From the NCBI RefSeq assembly GCF_003415655.1, contig NZ_QRHC01000015.1:28775-92774 (forward strand): a stretch of 64,000 nucleotides of DNA. The letters run 5' to 3'. Both the position numbers and the translations under genes were made by a program. This DNA is from Vibrio maerlii. Its GTDB lineage: Bacteria; Pseudomonadota; Gammaproteobacteria; Enterobacterales; Vibrionaceae. The notes below the pieces were generated by a model. The model saw only the letters and a list, made by a program, of their open reading frames with translations, had not been told where the DNA came from and did no database searches. Below are positions 1 through 7,747 of this stretch, one piece after another (positions within the stretch are counted from its first letter, which is position 1; every line of letters starts with the position of its first letter).

Positions 1-61
1 TTAGGAGTAGAATGAGGCCTTCGGCTAATGCTTTTTTAACCCCGATAAACCATCGTTTCAT
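1..61 (-). CDS. possible 5' end of a gene running off the window
   Basis: An ATG at 59-61 on the minus strand opens a frame that stays open to the window edge for 20 codons (begins MKRWFIGVKKALAEG and continues hydrophobic). No clear Shine-Dalgarno sequence is visible. It lies in the same direction as the iron-linked genes, about 185 bases past the DUF1513 stop. It could be the next gene of that set or chance; too little is visible to name it. Confidence 0.3.
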   Translation of the reverse strand, partial: MKRWFIGVKKALAEGLILLL

Positions 62-186
62 ATAGAGTCAGTCACCCACTAGCGAAGTATTGGTCTTGAA
101 ATATCACAATGGCGGCAAACCACGCCTGCATCACCACATTCTTGATAGAGTTTTACTCACTTTAATCTCTTTTGAATTTCTCTGTC

Positions 187-220
187 CATAGACATCCAGT
201 ATAGTGAAAAGATGTCTATG
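187..220. repeat. perfect 10-bp inverted repeat with 14-base spacer
   Basis: CATAGACATC at 187-196 is matched by its reverse complement GATGTCTATG at 211-220. It lies between the DUF1513 stop and the possible partial gene at the left edge. No T-run follows on either side, so it is not a classical intrinsic terminator. An operator or an RNA hairpin is possible. Confidence 0.5.
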
Positions 221-245
221 AATCACACACCTAAGCACTTGAATG

Positions 246-1322
246 CTAAAAAACTCTAGACCAGTGATTGTCCCACATTACGTTGTATTGCTCGCTCACA
301 GCTGATTGCTCGCCCGATTCAATTACCACGCGACCAACACCAGAGCTAATAAAGAAACGTTTTCCTTTCACAACAACACCCGATGCATCAGGCAATGAAA
401 CGATTTTCTTCAGAGCCAATGAGTTTTTATACCAGACACCGTAGCAATTTCCTCTTGGCGAAGTGGCAACAATAAACTCGTCATTGCTCGCGATACTTGC
501 AATGTAATGATTAAAACGAGCCCAATCCTCCTCTTCTCCCCCAAGATTTGATAAGCCACCGCTTCGCTCAGCCGCTATTAGTGCAGGATAGTCATCGGGA
601 TTTCCACGATACTGCTGGCCGCAATAAACCGTACCTTCGGAGTCTATCGAAAGGTGGCGAATGCTGAGCTTATGGTCTACTAGTTCAAACTGCCCTTTAA
701 TCTTGCCATCCGTTGTTAAATACACCAACGCGGGTTTCATCGTCTCCAAGTTTACTGGTTTACGACCACGAGTTTGAACGCCACCGACCCCAATGGCTAA
801 ATCACCATTAGGCAACATCACCACTTCATGAGGTCCAATACCAAAATTCGTTAACTCTCGAACTTTAGTATAGCCATTGTGAGCATCGTAAACGCCAATG
901 ACCCCTTGACTCGTTTGAGATTCTCCCTCCGTCGCGTAAAGCCAACGACCATCAGCAGAATAACAACCATGACCGTAATAATGACGATTGTTCGCAGCGA
1001 GCTTCAAACAAACGATCTTGCCTGATGAAACATCAATAACTTGCATGAAACTGCCGGGGCGACGCGCAAAAACAGCAATATGGTTATGGGTTGAAGACGC
1101 TACCCCGTGACCTCTTGCTGGTAAAGGGAAGCTCTCAATTTCCTGTCCACTGCCATCGGCGAGTGTAAATGCATAATCATCAACACCACGAATTGAACAG
1201 CCTGCTAGTTCTGCCGATGACGATGTCAATTTCGAGCTACAACCGAGCAGCCAAGACGAGCTTGCAACACCCAAGCCCGCCTTTAGTAGACTACGGCGAT
1301 TGATTTGCACCTTAATCCCCAT
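246..1322 (-). CDS. DUF1513 family Tat-exported lipoprotein
   Basis: The N-terminus reads NRRSLLKAGLG followed by a hydrophobic run ending LLGC. That is a twin-arginine signal combined with a lipobox, so the product is probably exported folded and lipid-anchored in the periplasm. The rest (FARRPGSFMQVID, GPHEVVMLPNGDLAIGVGG) resembles the DUF1513 family, a predicted beta-propeller of unknown activity. The frame is open further upstream, but the ATG at 1322 (or 1331) puts the Tat motif near the start and leaves only a short overlap with the imelysin-like gene before it. DUF1513 genes commonly accompany imelysin and DUF1111 genes in iron-regulated operons, as here. The biochemical role is unknown. 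Confidence 0.85.
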   Translation of the reverse strand: MGIKVQINRRSLLKAGLGVASSSWLLGCSSKLTSSSAELAGCSIRGVDDYAFTLADGSGQEIESFPLPARGHGVASSTHNHIAVFARRPGSFMQVIDVSSGKIVCLKLAANNRHYYGHGCYSADGRWLYATEGESQTSQGVIGVYDAHNGYTKVRELTNFGIGPHEVVMLPNGDLAIGVGGVQTRGRKPVNLETMKPALVYLTTDGKIKGQFELVDHKLSIRHLSIDSEGTVYCGQQYRGNPDDYPALIAAERSGGLSNLGGEEEDWARFNHYIASIASNDEFIVATSPRGNCYGVWYKNSLALKKIVSLPDASGVVVKGKRFFISSGVGRVVIESGEQSAVSEQYNVMWDNHWSRVF

Positions 1323-2364
1323 CTGTCGCATTAAATCCAACAACCACACCAAGCGCCAAAGCCGCTTCTTCATGAATGAGATACTTAAGTTGCTCAAGCT
1401 TGTTATACTGAGCCATGGTCAGTTGATAGCCTTCTTTGGTTTGCAACAAATCAAATAAACCCTGCTCTTGTGGCCATGTGAGCAGAGCAAGCTCGAACTG
1501 GTCGGTAATACTGTCTGCAAGCTGGTCGTGCCCACTCGCTCTTAAGGTGGCATCAAGACTGGTCGCACTGCCACTCGTTAAGTACAGGCGTTGAGCAGCA
1601 GCAATGTTGTATTTAATGTTGGCAAGCGAGGTTTTCGAACGCCACGATTCCGCAAAGTAAGGTCTCGGTTGTCCAACTTTAGCTAAGGGACGTTCCATCT
1701 TCTTCAACGCATACTCGAGTTGATTAGATAAAAGACTCACTAGCTCAGCATTCCACTGCTTATCGTCGATATCCTTCCAAGGATTAATTTGCCACGCTGT
1801 TTCAATCGCTTGAGTGTTAATCATCACTTCTTGAGTCATCGCCAAAGCCAAGCCACAACCATCTTTTAAATCGCCTTGAATTAGCGGTGAGTCGTCGTCA
1901 TAAAGCATCCATTCAACGGCGCCTAGCCCTTGAACGGCAACACTCTGTGAAGACAGCCCTTGCTGAGCCCAATCAGCTTCTGTGGCCAGTAGCTGAGATA
2001 CTTTCCGTCCCGTAGTATTCTTCTTGTCCGGCCAAAACTGGATTGCCCAACTCTTGTCTAGAGCTTCCGTTGGCCCTCGCTCTTGGCCTTGCAACGCCAT
2101 CCAGCTGTGCATAGCTTGCTGCCAACGTGCTTGCACATCGGTAAGACTAGCTTTCTGTTCACAATAGCCATTTATTGCGCTGTTCAATTGCTCGGCATTG
2201 GCCTCTAATTGAGCAGCAGCGTGATACTGCAACTCATAAACTGCTTGGCTTTGGTGGTTGGTTTGCTCAAAACCATCAGCGACAGCTGTATTCTTGCCAT
2301 CATTAGACTGGCATCCGACTAAAGCAGCACTGCATGACAACGCTATTAGGTGAATCTTATTCAT
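1312..2364 (-). CDS. imelysin-like lipoprotein
   Basis: A signal sequence ending ALVGC (lipobox) precedes an all-helical imelysin-like domain of about 330 residues. The family is implicated in periplasmic iron handling. The position that carries the GxHxxE motif in canonical imelysins reads GLGAVEW here, so the histidine is replaced by glycine while the glutamate stays. The intact imelysin at 3866-5128 carries the histidine, so this copy may bind metal differently or act as a partner. It sits 15 bases after the di-haem gene and overlaps the DUF1513 gene by about 11 bases, so it is almost certainly cotranscribed with both. Confidence 0.85.
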   Translation of the reverse strand: MNKIHLIALSCSAALVGCQSNDGKNTAVADGFEQTNHQSQAVYELQYHAAAQLEANAEQLNSAINGYCEQKASLTDVQARWQQAMHSWMALQGQERGPTEALDKSWAIQFWPDKKNTTGRKVSQLLATEADWAQQGLSSQSVAVQGLGAVEWMLYDDDSPLIQGDLKDGCGLALAMTQEVMINTQAIETAWQINPWKDIDDKQWNAELVSLLSNQLEYALKKMERPLAKVGQPRPYFAESWRSKTSLANIKYNIAAAQRLYLTSGSATSLDATLRASGHDQLADSITDQFELALLTWPQEQGLFDLLQTKEGYQLTMAQYNKLEQLKYLIHEEAALALGVVVGFNATDGD

Positions 2365-2379
2365 CAGTGCACCCCTGAC

Positions 2380-3804
2380 TTAAAGTGAGTTAAGAAACGC
2401 GATTAATGCGCTACGCTCAGATTCATTAAACGCCAACACCTTTTGCTTAGCATTCTCAGCTTCTCCGCCATGCCATAACACTGCTTCTAAAGCATTTCTT
2501 GCTCGACCGTCATGAAGAAGCTCTGTGTGTCCATTCACTTCTTTGGTGTAGCCCAACCCCCAAAGCGGAGCAGTACGCCACTCACGACCATTGGCAAGAT
2601 ATTCTGGTCGATGGTCGGCCAATCCCTCACCCATATCATGTAGTAACATGTCTGTATACGGGTGGATCACTTGCTCAGACAAGGCCGGTAACCCTGGACG
2701 CTTTGCCGTTTTGATGTTCACACGATGACAACTTTCGCAACCGGCTTGTACAAACAGGCCTTTCCCTTTTACCACCTCTGACTCTTTGATGTTTCGACGC
2801 TTGGGAACTGCTAGATGCTGTGAGTAGAACTCGACAAAGCTGAGAATATTGTCGCTAACCTCTGGCGATCCACCGTTTGGCATATCCTTACAGATCGATT
2901 GATTCGCCGTGCAGTTCTCATTCGGAAAGAGGGAGGTGGTTAGCCCAACATCACCATTGAACGCTGCTGCATTTTGTTGATTAAGAGTTGGCTGACCAGC
3001 TTTCCAACCAAAGCGTCCCAACATATGCTGACGGTACTCAACGCTCCATACTGTGTTCGCTTTCCCCGTTACACCATCGTTGTTGGAATCGGTAGCATCT
3101 ACGAAACCCAGAATGGTTTCTTCTGGAATCGATTCAAGCAACCCGAGGCCAATCATTGGTGGAGCTACTCGCGCAGAAAACATCGTGTCTGGGTGCATTT
3201 CACCATAACCCAGTTGATCAATGACCAACTTTGGTTTTCTCAATACAAGCTCAGTACCGTCATTAAATGTCACAGGGTAATCACTATATTCAATTTGAAT
3301 ACGTGCTTCTGGCTGCTTGTTTGGCAGAGCAAAATCTTGAATTTGGCCACCATATGTAGGCTCTGGGACCACACCATCTCGAATAAAAGCTTGTTTTTGC
3401 TCGGGTGTTTCGGCTGGAATACTAATGCGCACAAGCATTGATACGATGTGATCATCTCCTGGCTTTGGAGTATGTCCTCGGCCATCCTTTATATGGCAGT
3501 TTTGGCAACCGTTGGTGTTGAATAACGGGCCTAAACCGTCTCTCGCATCCGTTGATGCTGGAGCTGGTACCCAAGGATTACGAAAAAAACTGTTACCCAC
3601 ACTGAAATCTAAACGCTTAGTCATAGGTAAATTGGTTGCCGGCATCGAAAAGGCATTTGCCCCTTCTTTATTCGTTGTTGTTTTGCCACCAGAGTGAGTG
3701 GAATATGCCTGAGCGGAAAAGCTGAAAAAAGAAGAGACGATCAGGGCTGCTATCGCTGGAGTCAAAAAACGAGAATTGAGCTTATTAAACATCTTGAATT
3801 GCAC
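2380..3804 (-). CDS. di-haem oxidoreductase-like protein (DUF1111, thiol oxidoreductase-like)
   Basis: A signal peptide (hydrophobic run ending FSAQA near residue 33) leads into a periplasmic protein with two haem-c binding motifs, CQNCH near residue 100 and CESCH near residue 358. Their spacing and the flanking sequence (PLFNTNGCQNCH, LLHDMGEGLADHRPE) fit the DUF1111/di-haem oxidoreductase family, distantly related to MauG/CcpA peroxidases. It lies between the two imelysin-type genes. In such operons it is thought to take part in redox steps of iron acquisition, but the substrate is not known. A second possible start exists four codons downstream. Confidence 0.88.
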   Translation of the reverse strand: MQFKMFNKLNSRFLTPAIAALIVSSFFSFSAQAYSTHSGGKTTTNKEGANAFSMPATNLPMTKRLDFSVGNSFFRNPWVPAPASTDARDGLGPLFNTNGCQNCHIKDGRGHTPKPGDDHIVSMLVRISIPAETPEQKQAFIRDGVVPEPTYGGQIQDFALPNKQPEARIQIEYSDYPVTFNDGTELVLRKPKLVIDQLGYGEMHPDTMFSARVAPPMIGLGLLESIPEETILGFVDATDSNNDGVTGKANTVWSVEYRQHMLGRFGWKAGQPTLNQQNAAAFNGDVGLTTSLFPNENCTANQSICKDMPNGGSPEVSDNILSFVEFYSQHLAVPKRRNIKESEVVKGKGLFVQAGCESCHRVNIKTAKRPGLPALSEQVIHPYTDMLLHDMGEGLADHRPEYLANGREWRTAPLWGLGYTKEVNGHTELLHDGRARNALEAVLWHGGEAENAKQKVLAFNESERSALIAFLNSL

Positions 3805-3822
3805 ACATATTATGGAAACGAC

Positions 3823-3849
3823 AAAAGGGGTTCATAAAGAAACCCTTTT
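3823..3849 (-). terminator. imperfect hairpin between imelysin and di-haem genes
   Basis: AAAAGGG and CCCTTTT arms flank an A/T-rich loop just after the upstream imelysin stop (minus strand). The stem is imperfect. It probably attenuates rather than ends transcription, since downstream genes of the same functional set follow. Confidence 0.45.
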
Positions 3850-3865
3850 ATTATTGATTTTGTTC

Positions 3866-5128
3866 TTAGAATTCGTGGTCAGCAGTATCTGGATTTAGGC
3901 TTGTGATACCAATAACTCCAGCGGCCTCTTCAATCGCAGCAGTTTGCTGAACCAGAGCTAGAATCGTCTCGTTAACCAGCGCGTTCCCTGCGGTATTACC
4001 TGAAGCGATCAATTGATCGAAGTGTTGACCTTGTTTCTCCGCAGAGTTCACTAACTGACCAACTTGAGCTCGAGTTTCGTCGAACTGCTTTTGAATACGT
4101 TGAGCCGCGTCTTTGTCCTGTTGCTCAACAAGGTCATGAAGGCTTGGGCCTGACAACAAAGTACCATCCTCACGCTTGTATAAACCTGTATAGACGTTAT
4201 AGATACCTTGTTCGTTGTAGTAGTGAGAGTTGTGCGTGTTATCAGAGAAACAGTCGTGCTCGTCTTCAGTTGAATTCGCTTCTAGTGCAACCTTCATACG
4301 CTCACCCGCAAGCTCACCTAGAGAGAGTGAACCCATACCAAATAGCATTTTACGCAGGCCATTTGTTGTATCTTCTGCTAGCAGTTCGGCGCGGTAGTTG
4401 CCCGACTCCTGTGCAGACCACTGTTTCTCCATCCACTGCAAGTCTTGGATAAGAAGCTCAGCAGACGCTTTCAAGTATGCACCACGGCGGTCACAGTTGT
4501 TATTCGTACATTCTGAACCCACAACAAAATCTGTGAAAGCACGTTGTCCTGCCCCAGCATTGGTACCGTTTAGATCTTGGCCCCAAAGCAAAAACTCAAT
4601 CGCGTGGTAGCCAGAAGCAACGTTAGCCTCAGAGCCACCAATTTCGTTCAGATCTGCGATGAGCTCAGGCGTTATTTCTGAAACATCTACCGCTTGAGAA
4701 CCCACTTTTAGCTGCGTGTTAGCAACGATATTCGCAAGTGCACCTTCGTTACCTAGCTCATGCTGATAGTCTGATGAAACGTAATCGATCAGACCTTCAT
4801 CTAATGGCCATGCATTTAATTGCCCTTCCCAGTCATCCACAATCGCATTACCAAAACGAAAAACTTCGGTTTGTTGATAAGGTACGCGAGCGTCAATCCA
4901 AGCTTGCTTAACATCAGCAAAGCTCTTTTCAGTTGGCGAAGCTAGAAATTGATCAATCTTGCTTTCTAGCTGTACTGCTGTCAGATGTGCGTCTGAAAAT
5001 ACAGCATGAGCAAGATCTGCATAGTGAGTAACCACTTGTTTCTCACTCACAGCAGAGAAAGCTGATTGAGAAGCAAACAAAAGTGAGGTAGCAAGAAGAG
5101 TCTTAGTAACCTTATTGAGCTGAGGCAT
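3866..5128 (-). CDS. imelysin family periplasmic iron-regulated protein (IrpA-like)
   Basis: A signal peptide (residues 1-26, ending SAFSA) is followed by an imelysin domain. The hallmark GxHxxE motif is present as GYHAIEFLLWGQD, the stretch that in IrpA/EfeO-type proteins lines a putative metal site. At 420 residues it has normal length. It is the first gene of the minus-strand iron-linked set, and a palindromic Fur-box-like site lies 58 bases upstream of its start, so iron-repressed transcription of the whole group is likely. The family is linked to iron uptake or sensing; no enzymatic activity is established. Confidence 0.9.
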   Translation of the reverse strand: MPQLNKVTKTLLATSLLFASQSAFSAVSEKQVVTHYADLAHAVFSDAHLTAVQLESKIDQFLASPTEKSFADVKQAWIDARVPYQQTEVFRFGNAIVDDWEGQLNAWPLDEGLIDYVSSDYQHELGNEGALANIVANTQLKVGSQAVDVSEITPELIADLNEIGGSEANVASGYHAIEFLLWGQDLNGTNAGAGQRAFTDFVVGSECTNNNCDRRGAYLKASAELLIQDLQWMEKQWSAQESGNYRAELLAEDTTNGLRKMLFGMGSLSLGELAGERMKVALEANSTEDEHDCFSDNTHNSHYYNEQGIYNVYTGLYKREDGTLLSGPSLHDLVEQQDKDAAQRIQKQFDETRAQVGQLVNSAEKQGQHFDQLIASGNTAGNALVNETILALVQQTAAIEEAAGVIGITSLNPDTADHEF

Positions 5129-5185
5129 AAATAGCGTCCTTGTTGAGCATTAATTCTATACATTGTAATAATTATTGCGCCAGTC

Positions 5186-5210
5186 AATGATATTGATAAC
5201 TACTATCATT
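5186..5210. promoter_or_regulatory. Fur-box-like palindrome
   Basis: AATGATA at 5186-5192 and TATCATT at 5204-5210 form exact inverted arms around TTGATAACTAC, close to the Fur consensus of GATAAT repeats. It lies 58-82 bases upstream of the imelysin start, where a promoter would be. Binding is inferred from sequence and gene context. Confidence 0.6.
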
Positions 5211-5328
5211 AGCGCTTTAGATTGAGAATCATACTTATTTACAAATTTATTGCAAATTATTTCAAAAGGTTTTCTAAATATTTCAACAGAGGAAGTAAAA
5301 GTAGAGATTTTGGTGTCGGAACCTATAC

Positions 5329-5364
5329 AAAAAAACCCGCTCATCCTATGCGATAAGCGGGTTT
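5329..5364 (-). terminator. intrinsic terminator of ribA
   Basis: AAACCCGCT (5333-5341) pairs with AGCGGGTTT (5356-5364). Read on the minus strand, the stem is followed by a T-run (A-run at 5329-5335). It lies about 37 bases past the ribA stop. Confidence 0.85.
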
Positions 5365-5400
5365 GAGGTGTGCTTTACTACACTTTAGTACCGTAGGAAG

Positions 5401-5994
5401 CTACAAGTCTAAATCGTGTTTACCGTGCGAGACTTTGGCCTTTAGGTAGCTCTCGTTACCATCTTTGATGTGTGCAGAGGTATTGAGCGACTCCACAAGT
5501 TCAATACCATGTTGTTGTAGCTCACGGATCTTTTTCGGGTTGTTCGTAATTAAACGAACTTTTTCAATACCAAGCGCTTTCAACATTTCAGCCGCTTCGG
5601 TGAAATCACGAAGATCGTCACCAAAACCTAGATGGTTGTTCGCCTCATAGGTGTTCATGCCAGCACTCTGAAGCTTGTAAGCGTCGATCTTATTGTATAA
5701 ACCTATTCCCCTTCCTTCTTGGCGTAGGTATAAGATAATGCCTCCTTTCTTGCCCATTAGCTCAATCGTTTCATCCAACTGCTCCCCACAATCACATCGC
5801 GAAGAGTGGAAAACATCACCAGTGAGGCACTCTGAGTGCATACGTACTAGAGGAATATCTTGTGTATCAGCTTGCTTGAAGATCAAAGCTATATGTTCTT
5901 TGTCTGTCTTCAGTCCATGAAAGGAAAGGATCTCAGCATCAATGTGGCTTTTACTTCCGACTTTTAAATCAACTCTGGCTCTAACCTCTGCCAT
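5401..5994 (-). CDS. ribA: GTP cyclohydrolase II
   Basis: The enzyme opens GTP to give the first riboflavin-pathway intermediate (2,5-diamino-6-ribosylamino-4(3H)-pyrimidinone 5'-phosphate) plus formate and pyrophosphate in the cytosol. Zinc ligands are visible in SECLTGDVFHSSRCDCGEQ, the substrate loop in LRQEGRGIGL, and the C-terminal TNNPKKI motif. At 197 residues it matches stand-alone RibA rather than RibBA fusions. The frame is open to 6072, but the extra residues are not family-like and MAEVRARVDLKVGS is the usual beginning, so the start at 5994 is chosen. It is monocistronic, with its own terminator. No FMN riboswitch is apparent upstream. Confidence 0.95.
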   Translation of the reverse strand: MAEVRARVDLKVGSKSHIDAEILSFHGLKTDKEHIALIFKQADTQDIPLVRMHSECLTGDVFHSSRCDCGEQLDETIELMGKKGGIILYLRQEGRGIGLYNKIDAYKLQSAGMNTYEANNHLGFGDDLRDFTEAAEMLKALGIEKVRLITNNPKKIRELQQHGIELVESLNTSAHIKDGNESYLKAKVSHGKHDLDL

Positions 5995-6122
5995 ACGGTT
6001 TCCTATTTTAATTCTCTTAGACACGTGTCGTCTCTTGTACGTAAATATGGGGAAAACATCCCAGCATTTCAACCCAAAACTTCAAATTGTTATAATATAA
6101 CAATTAAACTTAATATTTAAAC

Positions 6123-6150
6123 AAAAAAGGCTTCCTTTGAGGAAGCCTTT
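6123..6150 (-). terminator. intrinsic terminator
   Basis: AAAGGCTTCC arms around a short TTTGA loop (6125-6150), followed on the minus strand by a T-run. It lies 36 bases past the stop of the small 53-residue gene. Confidence 0.8.
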
Positions 6151-6185
6151 CTAGAAATCTGTTGTAAGTAAGTTCTTATAAAACC

Positions 6186-6347
6186 TTATAAAGTTTGCGC
6201 TTTTTTCCACAAAGCCAGATCTATCCACGCTGACTCTAGCTCCGCTAACTCTTCTTCAGTCAAGTGATTAAGAGTTGATTGACCTTGAGTAAAGGCACGA
6301 AGCTTTGAATAAAATTCCTTTTTCAATTGTGATACTAACTGTTCCAT
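6186..6347 (-). CDS. small 53-residue protein of unknown function
   Basis: ATG at 6347 opens a frame reading MEQLVSQLKKEFYSKLRAF and ending WKKAQTL. It is amphipathic and rich in Glu, Leu and Lys, and probably forms a short helical hairpin. A clean intrinsic terminator immediately downstream in the same direction supports a real transcript. The Shine-Dalgarno sequence is weak. I do not recognise the family. Confidence 0.6.
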   Translation of the reverse strand: MEQLVSQLKKEFYSKLRAFTQGQSTLNHLTEEELAELESAWIDLALWKKAQTL

Positions 6348-6607
6348 GTCTTTAGCTCGATATTACTTACATAAAGCCAATAATAACATCTTACCTAATA
6401 TAACTACAGGAATTTATTAATGAAATGTAAAGCAATGATAGATCTTAAGTTTGCAGAAAGATCACAATATGATCTTTATAAACGTGCAGATACCCATCAT
6501 TTTTACGATTGCTATTTATCGTAAAAATACTCTAGTGAGTTTTCATTGATTACATTACAATCGCGACCTATTTACAGAATGAATAACCATTAATCGTTTT
6601 ATATAAT

Positions 6608-7570
6608 ATGTCCAACACCTTTAAAAATGCTTTGTTGCTCATCGCCGCTTTTTCGCCGTTACTCTGCAATGCTGCACCAGCCCCAACTCCACTGCGGACC
6701 TACGCTCAATCTCCTGAGCAATCAATAAGCCTTACAACTGAGCTACGCTCAGCATTTCCTGTCGGGCATAACGGAGTAGAACTATTTGCATCTGGCACTA
6801 TCGCAAGCGTGTGGGGACATACTGATGTGACGAGTTTGGATTATTATCAGAACCACGCTTTCGTTGGTGCTAACTGGCAAATTGATTCTAGGTTGCAGGC
6901 TGAAGTGAAATATCAATATACCTATGCAGCCAATAACCATTTAGATTCACTTACTATTAGTTTTCATGACTTCTTCAACATTGGTCAAAACGGACGTGAT
7001 GAAACTGGTAAGCATCAGTTCCATATTTCTAGTGAAAAATACGGTACCTCAATTGATGATTTTGAAGGGGAAACCCTAGCCAGGGCACTTCATGGTTACA
7101 TGCAATACCAATTGATCTTGGCGGGTCCACACGCTTTAGCAGTCGGTGGTAGCATTTATTACAAAAACGTCGATGATGGTCCTTTCAAAACAAGCACTTT
7201 TGAACAAGGTTTACAATTAAACTATACCTTTGCGAATGGCCCACACTCTCTGTTCAGCACTTATGGTGTAACTCATCGTGACGAAGACAGTTTATTGGTT
7301 GAAGCCGAATCACGAGACTTAACTAGTGCATTTGCACTGGGCTATGGCTATAAGTTTGGCCATTTTCATGAAGTACTTATGGAATATCACTGGTATGAGG
7401 GATTTCTTGAAGAGGAAGGGGCTTTTTCTGAAGCATCAAACGAGTTTGTATTGGGGTATCGTTTGAATCTGGGCAATGCCATGTTAGAAGCTACAATGAT
7501 TGAGAACCTCATCAATATGGATAATTCGACAGATATAGCTTTTGGTCTCGGCATTCGCTACTTCTTGTAA
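6608..7570 (+). CDS. DUF3187 family outer-membrane beta-barrel protein
   Basis: A signal peptide (residues 1-22, ending LLCNA) is followed by about 300 residues of alternating hydrophobic/polar strands with aromatic girdles. The protein ends in a terminal phenylalanine-leucine strand (GLGIRYFL), as in porin-like barrels. The overall pattern (LTTELRSAFPVGHNGVELF, SFHDFFNIGQNGRDE) resembles DUF3187, an uncharacterised outer-membrane family in vibrios. A terminator separates it from phoX downstream, so it is probably transcribed alone. Substrate or role is unknown. Confidence 0.8.
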   Translation: MSNTFKNALLLIAAFSPLLCNAAPAPTPLRTYAQSPEQSISLTTELRSAFPVGHNGVELFASGTIASVWGHTDVTSLDYYQNHAFVGANWQIDSRLQAEVKYQYTYAANNHLDSLTISFHDFFNIGQNGRDETGKHQFHISSEKYGTSIDDFEGETLARALHGYMQYQLILAGPHALAVGGSIYYKNVDDGPFKTSTFEQGLQLNYTFANGPHSLFSTYGVTHRDEDSLLVEAESRDLTSAFALGYGYKFGHFHEVLMEYHWYEGFLEEEGAFSEASNEFVLGYRLNLGNAMLEATMIENLINMDNSTDIAFGLGIRYFL

Positions 7571-7595
7571 CTACCACTACGCGAAAAGCATTCTT

Positions 7596-7623
7596 AAAGC
7601 CAATCACTTGATTGGCTTTTTTG
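7596..7623 (+). terminator. intrinsic terminator
   Basis: AAAGCCAATCA and TGATTGGCTTT arms with a T-run lie 26 bases after the DUF3187 gene stop. Confidence 0.85.
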
Positions 7624-7747
7624 CTGTCACTTATACCCAAAAACAAAGCAATCGCAATTTTGCAACAACAATGCAAAGAAACAGTCATACTACTCATTCA
7701 TTATTCGCGTGTTCTATAAATTACACTCTAATGAAAAGGAAGTTACT

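Noticed and set aside
5156..5344. 62-residue minus-strand frame between imelysin and ribA
   Set aside because: It overlaps the Fur-box-like site and the ribA terminator and has no ribosome site; the region is better explained as regulatory.
5995..6100. Possible FMN riboswitch upstream of ribA
   Set aside because: The leader is short and AT-rich and I could not find the conserved riboswitch core elements.
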